The notes beneath the pieces were generated by a model. The model saw only the letters and a list, made by a program, of their open reading frames with translations, made no database searches and had not been told where the DNA came from. Shown here one piece after another: positions 1 through 4,986 of a DNA stretch of 6,130 nucleotides (position 1 is its first letter; each line of letters starts with the position of its first letter). A program made the translations under genes and the position numbers. The stretch is from Candidatus Omnitrophota bacterium (GTDB taxonomy: Bacteria > Omnitrophota > Gorgyraeia > Gygaellales > Profunditerraquicolaceae), in contig JAUYEC010000195.1 of assembly GCA_030691585.1 (NCBI GenBank), positions 1 through 6,130 of the forward strand, given 5' to 3'.

Positions 1-1
1 G

Positions 2-481
2 GTGCTGCGGCGCGTAGTCTTTAGCATGGACCGCTCAAAAAACAACGAGCCAAAATTCTATTGCCTGGTCACTGCCGACATAAAAAACGGCTTTGAGGCA
101 AGGGAATTCCTTTATTACCTGGACTTAAAAAAGGTTTCTTATGATTATATTTCCTGGACGGAATACATGCACCGGACAGTGCAGGAAACAGACGCGTCAC
201 CTGAGATCATCGGGGACAGGGAAGGCAAACACCTGGTTTACAAAGATATGACCATGGAAAATTTTATTGCGGCACAGATCGAACACCGGATAAAAATGAA
301 GTTTCAAAAACCCGAGATTGCCAAAAACGCGGAAGTGGACCGCGAGGTCCTTAAGATCGTGGCCTTTGTCATCAAGACATACGGAGTGGATACTTTCAAA
401 GAAGCCAACCTTTATAATATGGAGACGATGAACAGGACCATCTTGAACCGGCCGGCACTGATGTCAAAACTTACTGAGTGA
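2..481 (+). CDS. Hypothetical protein, 5' end possibly outside the window
   Basis: I do not recognise this protein. The frame is open from the first bases of the window to a TGA at 479-481. It can start at GTG (2), at ATG (26, giving about 151 residues beginning MDRSKNNEPKF), or upstream of the window; no clear Shine-Dalgarno precedes either visible start, so the true start is undecided. The product is soluble-looking, with no signal peptide or membrane segment. It is rich in charged and aromatic residues, for example FLYYLDLKKVSYDYISW near residues 36-52, and the C-terminal half looks helical. No cysteine cluster or catalytic motif is evident. It converges on purN with a gap of 68 nt, so it is not in the Rnf operon. 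Amino-acid composition and the long open frame make a real gene likely. The function is unknown. Confidence 0.6.
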   Translation: MLRRVVFSMDRSKNNEPKFYCLVTADIKNGFEAREFLYYLDLKKVSYDYISWTEYMHRTVQETDASPEIIGDREGKHLVYKDMTMENFIAAQIEHRIKMKFQKPEIAKNAEVDREVLKIVAFVIKTYGVDTFKEANLYNMETMNRTILNRPALMSKLTE

Positions 482-515
482 AGCTCAAGCTAGCCCGCTT
501 GCCGGAGCGGAATAC

Positions 516-553
516 TTAGCGGCCACAGAATGCAGATGGAACATGGCCGCTAA
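516..553. repeat. 10-bp perfect inverted repeat in the convergent gap, overlapping the purN stop
   Basis: TTAGCGGCCA (516-525) is the exact reverse complement of TGGCCGCTAA (544-553), with an 18-nt loop. The purN stop codon (550-552, read as TAG on the minus strand) lies inside the right arm. A smaller stem, CCGCT/AGCGG (495-499/506-510), sits just to its left. Its place between convergent genes suits a bidirectional transcript end. Neither strand has a U-tract after the stem, so it is not called as a Rho-independent terminator. Confidence 0.6.
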
Positions 554-1167
554 CGTATGAAGCCCTGCTTGCCGCTAGAAACTTTCCTGCCTTTTACTTT
601 AAGCTTCCCCTCACAGAATAATTTAATTGCCCGCGGATAAAGCGTGTGTTCTACACGATGGATTTTTTCTTCCAGTGTCTTTTGGGTATCGCGCTCATCA
701 ATGGAGACGGCCTGCTGCAGGATGATCGGGCCATGATCCATCAAAACATCTACAAAATGTACAGTCACACCCGTAACCTTGACGCCGTAAGAGAAAGCGT
801 CCTTAATACCCTCCTCACCTTTAAAGGCCGGCAAAAGCGACGGATGGATGTTGATGATGCGGCCGTTATATTTACGCACAAACCGGGCGCTTAGGATACG
901 CATAAATCCGGCCAGGACGACCAGCTTTATTTTGTGTTTCTTAAGCGCCTCGATGATCGAGTTCTCGAAATCTATCTTGCCTGAGAAACTCTTCCTGTCT
1001 ACCAGAAAAACCTCTACTTTAGCCGACTTCGCCTTGAGCAACACCCCGGCCTTAGGATTATCACAGACCAGCAATGATAGGCTGACCTTGATCCGTCCTT
1101 TTTTTATCGCCGCGGCGATCGCCGAAAAATTGGTTCCCCTGCCTGAAGCAAAAATAGCAATGTTCAT
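550..1167 (-). CDS. purN: Phosphoribosylglycinamide formyltransferase (GAR transformylase)
   Basis: This cytosolic enzyme transfers a formyl group from 10-formyltetrahydrofolate to glycinamide ribonucleotide, the third step of de novo purine synthesis. The phosphate-binding start IAIFASGRGTN (residues 3-13), the signature NIHPSLLPAFKG (106-117) and the GVTVHFVD...DHGPI block (133-148) are all present. Catalytic N106, H108 and D144 fall at the same numbers as in the E. coli enzyme. The 205-residue length is normal for the family. I chose the ATG at 1167 over the one at 1173: AGGAG (1174-1178) directly abuts the upstream ATG but lies 6 nt before the chosen one. The last residues (about SSGKQGFIR) extend past the usual family end, and the stop codon sits in an inverted repeat. 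It is co-directional with rnfB across a 98-nt repeat-filled gap. I see no convincing promoter, so read-through from the Rnf operon is possible. Confidence 0.95.
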   Translation of the reverse strand: MNIAIFASGRGTNFSAIAAAIKKGRIKVSLSLLVCDNPKAGVLLKAKSAKVEVFLVDRKSFSGKIDFENSIIEALKKHKIKLVVLAGFMRILSARFVRKYNGRIINIHPSLLPAFKGEEGIKDAFSYGVKVTGVTVHFVDVLMDHGPIILQQAVSIDERDTQKTLEEKIHRVEHTLYPRAIKLFCEGKLKVKGRKVSSGKQGFIR

Positions 1168-1173
1168 AATCAT

Positions 1174-1178
1174 CTCCT
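1174..1178 (-). promoter_or_regulatory. Ribosome binding site of purN
   Basis: AGGAG on the minus strand is followed immediately by ATGATTATG. The spacing is 0 nt to the first ATG and 6 nt to the second. This decides the start in favour of the second ATG (1167). Confidence 0.75.
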
Positions 1179-1195
1179 ATGCTTACGTGGCTACC

Positions 1196-1224
1196 GTAGG
1201 GGCGGGTTTGAAACCCGCCCCTAC
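1196..1224. repeat. Palindromic repeat, 14-bp arms with a 1-nt centre (GTAGGGGCGGG type)
   Basis: GTAGGGGCGGGTTT (1196-1209) and its exact reverse complement (1211-1224) flank a single G. The outer part GTAGGGRCRG is shared with the palindrome at 1239-1271, so the two look like members of one family with variable centres. It lies between rnfB and purN. It can form a very stable hairpin in the transcript but has no following U-tract. Confidence 0.85.
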
Positions 1225-1238
1225 AGGCGCGGATCTAC

Positions 1239-1271
1239 TTGTAGGGACAGAATATTATTCTGTCCCTACAA
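1239..1271. repeat. Palindromic repeat, 16-bp arms with a 1-nt centre (GTAGGGACAG type), containing the rnfB stop
   Basis: TTGTAGGGACAGAATA (1239-1254) and its exact reverse complement (1256-1271) flank a single T. The rnfB stop codon (1266-1268, TAG on the minus strand) and the codon before it fall in the right arm, so the repeat appears to have landed on, or defined, the end of rnfB. Its centre is 45 bp from that of the related palindrome at 1196-1224. Confidence 0.85.
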
Positions 1272-2105
1272 AGCGCGTTGAAGAATACACTTAGTCGGGC
1301 AGACTTTTACACAGTCTCCACAAAAAGTACACTTCTGGTAATCTATCACCGCCAGGTTATCGACCCCTCGACCCTGCTCGGGGTTGACCCTGAGCGAAGT
1401 CGAAGGGTCAGTAACATGTATGGCGTTGAACTTGCAGGCCTTGGTGCATAAACCACAGACAATACATCCCACGGGGCAGACCGCCTTTGTGTCACGGCCT
1501 GCATCATGAGAACTGCAAGCCACGTAAACCTTACTGGTTACCGGTACCAAGCTGAATAATTTTTTCGGGCAGGCCAGCACGCATTTATTACAGGCCTTGC
1601 ATTTGGCCTCGATCACCACAGGCAGGCCATCATCCAGCATTTTTATCGCATCAAACGGGCATACCCGTACACAGCTGCCAAAACCAAGACAGCCGGATAC
1701 GCACTCCTTCTGCCCTCCCAGGATTAAATTCGCGGCAACACAATCTTCTATTCCTTGATAAATAAAACGGTCTTTGACTCTTGTGCCACCGTGACAATGC
1801 AGGCAGGCGATAGTTTTGACTTTTTTCTGCAGGTCCTGACCAAGCAGGCGGGCGATCTGCTCTTTTATATTATCTTCGCTGACTTTACAGGCATCCGGGC
1901 CTGATTTTCCGCTTAAGAGCATCTCGGCAAAACCAAAACAGCCCGCACCGCCGCATGCCCCGCAGTTGGAACCCGGCAGCAAAGAATTAATTTTCTCCAG
2001 CCGCGGGTCGATCTGCACCGCCAGTTTTTTTGAGGCCACTGCCAGGCCGATGCCAAAAAGCATCCCCAGAGCAGCCAGGCTTAATATTGGTATCAATAAA
2101 TCCAT
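1266..2105 (-). CDS. rnfB: Rnf complex iron-sulfur subunit RnfB
   Basis: RnfB is the ferredoxin-interacting, multi-cluster subunit of the Rnf complex, anchored in the membrane by one N-terminal helix (residues about 3-24). Next comes the Fes-type [4Fe-4S] motif with C48, C51, C56 and C73. Four ferredoxin-like clusters then follow: C135/C139/C145/C149 (the CLGFGSC form usual in RnfB), C169/C172/C175/C179, C214/C217/C220/C224 and C259/C262/C265/C269. Further cysteines at 101, 104, 122, 197, 210 and 273 may be partly ligands. Residues about 233-248 (DPSTSLRVNPEQGRGV) look like an in-frame repeat insertion between the last two cluster motifs. The end (QRAL) runs into a palindrome that holds the stop. 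The ATG is 2 nt after the rnfA stop and lacks a clear Shine-Dalgarno, suggesting translational coupling. It is the last rnf gene of the operon. Confidence 0.95.
   Translation of the reverse strand: MDLLIPILSLAALGMLFGIGLAVASKKLAVQIDPRLEKINSLLPGSNCGACGGAGCFGFAEMLLSGKSGPDACKVSEDNIKEQIARLLGQDLQKKVKTIACLHCHGGTRVKDRFIYQGIEDCVAANLILGGQKECVSGCLGFGSCVRVCPFDAIKMLDDGLPVVIEAKCKACNKCVLACPKKLFSLVPVTSKVYVACSSHDAGRDTKAVCPVGCIVCGLCTKACKFNAIHVTDPSTSLRVNPEQGRGVDNLAVIDYQKCTFCGDCVKVCPTKCILQRAL
1360..1410. repeat. Repeat element inserted in frame within rnfB
   Basis: The segment holds the inverted pair TGACCCT (1385-1391) / AGGGTCA (1404-1410). It also holds an imperfect pair, TCGACCC (1360-1366) / GGGTTGA (1381-1387). 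The 15-mer TGAGCGAAGTCGAAG (1391-1405) recurs exactly, inverted, at 4918-4932, and 11-12 bases of it recur at 4968-4979. About 48 bp (1362-1409) encode the residues that interrupt an otherwise normal RnfB. Removing them would join VTD directly to NLAVIDYQKC, as expected for the family. Multiplicity in this window and the family alignment both support a mobile or spreading small repeat. Confidence 0.75.
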
Positions 2106-2107
2106 AG

Positions 2108-2716
2108 TTAGAACTTAAACCCGTTAAACCCGAAAAAACTTAAACTCATAATTGAAGCAATAATAAAAGCCAGGGGAAAATCTTTGAACACCCGGGGCAC
2201 ATTGCAGAGCTCCAGGCGCTCCCTGATCCCCGACATTAAGAGCATGGCCAGGGTATAGCCTACCCCGACGCAGACGGCCTGAAACAGCGAATAATAAAAA
2301 CTTCCTGCAACTGCCGAGCTTTTTGTAAAAAACATATCCGAATTCAACACCGCCACGCCGAGAACCGCGCAATTTACGGTGATCAGCGGCAGGTAGATCC
2401 CGAAAAAGCGGTAAAGCGGCGGGCTGATCTTCCTGATCACCATCTCCACCAACTGCACGAAAGCGGCGATCACCAGGATAAAAGATATTGTACGCAAATA
2501 CGCTAAACCAAAAGGAATCAAAAGAAACCGGTAAATAAACCAGGTGATTATCGATGACATGGTGATCACAAACATCACCGCCAGGCTCATCGCCAACGCC
2601 GGCTTTGTCTCTTTGGAGATGGCGATAAAAGAACACAGCCCCAGGAAACGCGAGAGTATGACGTTGTTGATAAATACCGCGGAAATAAATATGGCCAAAA
2701 ACTGCCCCATCTCCAT
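2108..2716 (-). CDS. rnfA: Rnf complex integral membrane subunit RnfA
   Basis: RnfA is a polytopic membrane subunit, homologous to NqrE. Together with RnfE it holds the intramembrane [2Fe-2S] cluster through which electrons cross the bilayer. The protein has 202 residues and about six hydrophobic helices. The family signatures NNVILSRFLGLCSF (17-30) and LPLITVNCAVLG (109-120) are present; C28 and C116 are the expected cluster ligands. The ATG overlaps the rnfE stop by one base (TAATG). GAGG with an 8-nt spacer precedes it, which favours this ATG over the internal one two codons later. It lies between rnfE and rnfB in the operon. No anomalies are visible. Confidence 0.96.
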   Translation of the reverse strand: MEMGQFLAIFISAVFINNVILSRFLGLCSFIAISKETKPALAMSLAVMFVITMSSIITWFIYRFLLIPFGLAYLRTISFILVIAAFVQLVEMVIRKISPPLYRFFGIYLPLITVNCAVLGVAVLNSDMFFTKSSAVAGSFYYSLFQAVCVGVGYTLAMLLMSGIRERLELCNVPRVFKDFPLAFIIASIMSLSFFGFNGFKF

Positions 2717-3306
2717 TATTTCTTCCTCTTAATGAGATTAAAAAAAGCCAATAACAGCCCGATGACTAAAAGCGCGCCCGACGGCATACTGATAACCCGC
2801 ACCGGGTCAAACCCTTTGATGATTTCCCGGCCCAAAATCGTGCCGGCACCCGATACTTCTCTGATCCCGGAGATCAAAAGCAAGGCAAGAGTAAAGCCCA
2901 CACCCATGCCCAGGCCGTCAAAAAAGGAATTTGTTACTGAAGATTTGCAGGCATAAGCCTCGGCGCGGCCAAGGACGATACAGTTGACCACGATCAAAGG
3001 CACGTATATCCCCAGGGCGCGGTCCAGCGCCGGGCTATAGGCCTTCATGGTCATTTCTACGAGTGTAACAAAGGTAGCGATGACCACGATGTAACAGGGG
3101 ATGCGGATGCGCCCTGGGATAATATTTCTCATTCCGGAGATGATCACATTGGAGCCTAAAAGCACGAACGTCGCGGCCACTCCCATACCCAGGCCGTTGG
3201 TAAGCGAAGTAGAAACCGCCAGCGTCGGGCAAAGGCCGAGTGCCAAGACGAATGTGGGATTCTCTCTGAAGATACCTTTAAGGAATTCGTGAAAAAACTT
3301 TTTCAT
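2716..3306 (-). CDS. rnfE: Rnf complex integral membrane subunit RnfE
   Basis: RnfE is the partner of RnfA, homologous to NqrD, and contributes the other two cysteines to the membrane [2Fe-2S] cluster. Here these are C26 in LALGLCPTLAV (21-31) and C109 in VPLIVVNCIVLG (102-113). The protein has 196 residues, about six membrane helices, a typical start (MKKFFHEFLKGIFRENPTFV) and a lysine/arginine-rich end. The start at 3306 matches the family N-terminus. The sequence before it, GGCGAACGACAAAAATG on the minus strand, contains no Shine-Dalgarno; a repeat block extends to within about 5 nt of the ATG. The rnfD stop is 114 nt upstream, so simple coupling is unlikely. The gene overlaps rnfA by one base. 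Confidence 0.95.
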   Translation of the reverse strand: MKKFFHEFLKGIFRENPTFVLALGLCPTLAVSTSLTNGLGMGVAATFVLLGSNVIISGMRNIIPGRIRIPCYIVVIATFVTLVEMTMKAYSPALDRALGIYVPLIVVNCIVLGRAEAYACKSSVTNSFFDGLGMGVGFTLALLLISGIREVSGAGTILGREIIKGFDPVRVISMPSGALLVIGLLLAFFNLIKRKK

Positions 3307-3330
3307 TTTTGTCGTTCGCCGTTCGTCTTC

Positions 3331-3350
3331 CCTGCCTGCCGGCAGGCAGG
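3331..3350. repeat. 20-bp perfect palindrome between rnfD and rnfE
   Basis: CCTGCCTGCC (3331-3340) is followed directly by its reverse complement GGCAGGCAGG (3341-3350), giving a GC-rich palindrome without a loop. It lies 24 nt upstream of the rnfE start. It directly abuts the heptamer hairpin at 3351-3398. No U-tract follows on the transcribed strand, so it is not called a terminator. Confidence 0.85.
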
Positions 3351-3409
3351 CGTCGTTCGTATGCCGTAAGTTATACGAAATACGATATACGGACGACGAA
3401 AGACGGAAT
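3351..3409. repeat. Heptamer-phased hairpin repeat between rnfD and rnfE
   Basis: Units of form CGTNNNN start at 3351, 3358 and 3365; units of form ACGNNNN start at 3375, 3382, 3389, 3396 and 3403. Two further CGTTCGY units lie at 3313-3326, on the other side of the 20-bp palindrome. The two halves are mirror images: 3351-3368 pairs with 3381-3398, with 15 Watson-Crick pairs of 18 and a 12-nt loop. The 7-base period and the core CGACGAA (3394-3400) match the tandem array inside rnfC at 5938-5971, so the two share a family. Confidence 0.7.
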
Positions 3410-3420
3410 ATGCATTTTAA

Positions 3421-4359
3421 TCAGCTTCCATATACCCGATTCCTGGTGAATCGATCAATGATCGGCGTGGCCGCGTTCATCATCAATATCGCGTAAGATA
3501 CTCCTTCGGGATAGCCGCCCCAGAGCCGGATCACCGCGGTGAGAATACCGCAGCCGATACCGAAAACAATCTGCCCGCGCCGGGTTAAAGGCGAAGTCAC
3601 GTAATCCGTGGCCATAAAAAACGCTCCCAGCACCAGGCCCCCGGTTAAAACATGGAACATCCAGTCCCCGCCGAAAAACGTCTTTGCCCCGAAGATATAA
3701 GTAAAAACGCCGGTCGTAGCTATATAAGTAAACGGTATGTGCCAGGAGATATATTTTTTAAACAAAGGAAAGGCCGCCCCAAGAAGAAGAGCGACTATGC
3801 AGGCCTCACCGATACAACCTCCGCGCAGGCCCCAGAACAGATCCTGGTAAGAAATATTTCCCGGGACACCGCTCTCTTTTAACAAGGCCAACGGCGTGGC
3901 GGAAGTAACGGCATCATAAGAAAGCGGCTTGCTGAATGTGGTCATGTATTTTGGCCAGGAGGCCATGAGAAAAACTCTTCCCACAAGCGCCGGGTTAAAG
4001 ATATTTTGTCCTAACCCGCCAAAAACCTGCTTACCGATAGCGATGGAAAAAAATGACCCTGCGGCCACCATCCACAAGGGCGCTCCCGGAGGTAAATTGT
4101 AAGCAAGTAATAACCCGGTAATAGCGGCACTACCGTCTAAAATAGTGACTTTTCTTTTTGTGGCCGCCTGTATCGCCGCTTCGCTCGCCAGCGCAAAAAA
4201 TATTGACCAAAGGATCACCCAAAGGGCGCGGACGCCGAAGATGACAACACCTGCAGCACCCGCCGGCACAAGTGCCAGGAACACTATCCACATGATCCTG
4301 GTTGTGGATTCGCCTTTATGCAAATGCGGGGACGCGCTGACTATTAATCTATCCTTCAT
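3421..4359 (-). CDS. rnfD: Rnf complex membrane flavoprotein subunit RnfD
   Basis: RnfD is a polytopic membrane subunit, homologous to NqrB. It carries a covalently phosphothreonyl-linked FMN and is thought to form part of the ion path. The protein has 312 residues, close to the family norm, with roughly nine or ten hydrophobic segments. Family signatures visible are PHLHKGESTTRIMW near the start, GGLGQNIFNPALVGRVF (114-130) and DAVTSATPLA (149-158). T155 is the expected flavinylation site in the S/T-G-A-T-like motif, which here reads TSAT. The conserved TDYVTSP segment follows near the C-terminus. The start codon overlaps the end of rnfG by 11 nt and is preceded by AAAGGAG at a 10-nt spacing. 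It is followed by a 114-nt repeat-filled gap before rnfE. Confidence 0.96.
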   Translation of the reverse strand: MKDRLIVSASPHLHKGESTTRIMWIVFLALVPAGAAGVVIFGVRALWVILWSIFFALASEAAIQAATKRKVTILDGSAAITGLLLAYNLPPGAPLWMVAAGSFFSIAIGKQVFGGLGQNIFNPALVGRVFLMASWPKYMTTFSKPLSYDAVTSATPLALLKESGVPGNISYQDLFWGLRGGCIGEACIVALLLGAAFPLFKKYISWHIPFTYIATTGVFTYIFGAKTFFGGDWMFHVLTGGLVLGAFFMATDYVTSPLTRRGQIVFGIGCGILTAVIRLWGGYPEGVSYAILMMNAATPIIDRFTRNRVYGS

Positions 4360-4873
4360 TACGGATAAGCTCCTTTATCTCTTGCGCCTTGTTTTTTACC
4401 GAATCTATTACGGCTTTTGAAGAAATGGTGGCGCCGGTTATCGCGCTGACCTCTGCCAGGCCATCAATAGCCTTACCGCTGAATTGCCCGCAGAAATCCG
4501 GGGAAGTAACACCGGAACCTAACCCCGGCGTCTCATTCTGGCTAAGCACCTTGATCGCGCTGATCACACCGTCGCGGCTCATCCCGGCCATGGTCTGGAT
4601 AACGCTGGAATAACCTTTTTGGTCGGCGGTAAAGGCCACGGCTGTCCAATTGCCTTGCGCGTCAAACGCTTTATAATAAAGTGTCTCACCGTCTTTCTTC
4701 ACCGGCTCAAAGCGCGTTGCCTGCGGCAGCACATCTTTCAGGGCTGTTCCTTCTTCCGCCTGGGCCTGGGCGATGATCCGGGATTTAGTCATCAGGTTTA
4801 CCGCGGCCAAAGAAGCGGCAGCGATACCGCAGATCAATGATAAAGTAACGCCGTAACGGACCATCTCTTTCAT
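4349..4873 (-). CDS. rnfG: Rnf complex FMN-binding subunit RnfG
   Basis: RnfG, homologous to NqrC, has one N-terminal membrane helix (about residues 10-28) and an extracytoplasmic FMN-binding domain. The flavin is attached covalently to the last Thr of the TGAT motif (ITGATISS; T149 with this start). The segment NETPGLGSGV, usual in the family, is also present. I start it at the ATG at 4873 (MKEMVRYGVTLSL, 174 residues). The frame opens 25 codons earlier, at 4948, but those residues (SEVEAQGHPERATKGARP) are translated repeat sequence. GAGG with a 6-nt spacer and AAAGGAG slightly further up precede the chosen ATG. Both the RBS and the start lie in a repeat that can form a hairpin. The gene follows rnfC and overlaps rnfD by 11 nt. 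Confidence 0.93.
   Translation of the reverse strand: MKEMVRYGVTLSLICGIAAASLAAVNLMTKSRIIAQAQAEEGTALKDVLPQATRFEPVKKDGETLYYKAFDAQGNWTAVAFTADQKGYSSVIQTMAGMSRDGVISAIKVLSQNETPGLGSGVTSPDFCGQFSGKAIDGLAEVSAITGATISSKAVIDSVKNKAQEIKELIRNEG
4370..4376 (-). promoter_or_regulatory. Ribosome binding site of rnfD
   Basis: AAAGGAG on the minus strand lies inside the 3' end of rnfG, 10 nt before the rnfD ATG. It supports the 11-nt gene overlap and independent initiation of rnfD. Confidence 0.7.
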
Positions 4874-4910
4874 CCTTGGCCTCGCTCCTTTTGTCGCTCG
4901 CTCAGGATGA
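4870..4910. repeat. Inverted-repeat element carrying the rnfG start region
   Basis: TCATCCT (4870-4876) and AGGATGA (4904-4910) are perfect 7-bp complements around a 27-nt centre. In the minus-strand transcript the second stem arm contains the rnfG AUG. The loop contains AAAGGAG and GAGG, the probable ribosome-binding sequences. The element directly adjoins the larger palindrome at 4908-4986. Confidence 0.65.
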
Positions 4911-4986
4911 CCCTGTGCTTCGACTTCGCTCAGCATGGTTCGAAGCATGGTGAGCTATGTCGAACCAAGCGAAGTCGAATGGGTCA
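4908..4986. repeat. Large imperfect palindrome between rnfC and rnfG
   Basis: Nested complementary arms can be read. The outer pair is TGACCC (4908-4913) / GGGTCA (4981-4986), then TTCGACTTCGCT (4919-4930) / AGCGAAGTCGAA (4968-4979), then TGGTTCGA (4936-4943) / TCGAACCA (4960-4967) around a 16-nt loop. The rnfC stop codon (4984-4986) is part of the outer arm. The core matches the repeat inside rnfB (15-mer at 1391-1405), which marks both as one family. Confidence 0.8.

Noticed and set aside
1196..1271. Rho-independent terminators between rnfB and purN
   Set aside because: The hairpins are strong, but neither is followed by a run of U on the minus-strand transcript.
848..1294. Plus-strand open frame of 148 codons across purN and the palindromes
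   Set aside because: It lies antisense to purN, which has all catalytic residues. Its tail (VGAGLKPAPT and following) is just translated palindrome sequence.
2124..2636. Minus-strand open frame of 170 codons inside rnfA
   Set aside because: It is an out-of-frame shadow of rnfA, which has the expected membrane helices and cluster cysteines.
3351..3409. CRISPR array
   Set aside because: The units are 7 bp and contiguous, without spacers of the required length.
3307..3420. Internal promoter for rnfE-rnfA-rnfB
   Set aside because: A TATAAC-like hexamer can be found on the minus strand, but there is no acceptable -35 at a normal distance, and the bases belong to the heptamer repeat.
4874..4948. 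N-terminal extension of RnfG by 25 residues
   Set aside because: The extension is translated repeat sequence, and the family N-terminus (MKEMVRYGV) begins at 4873 with ribosome-binding purines before it.
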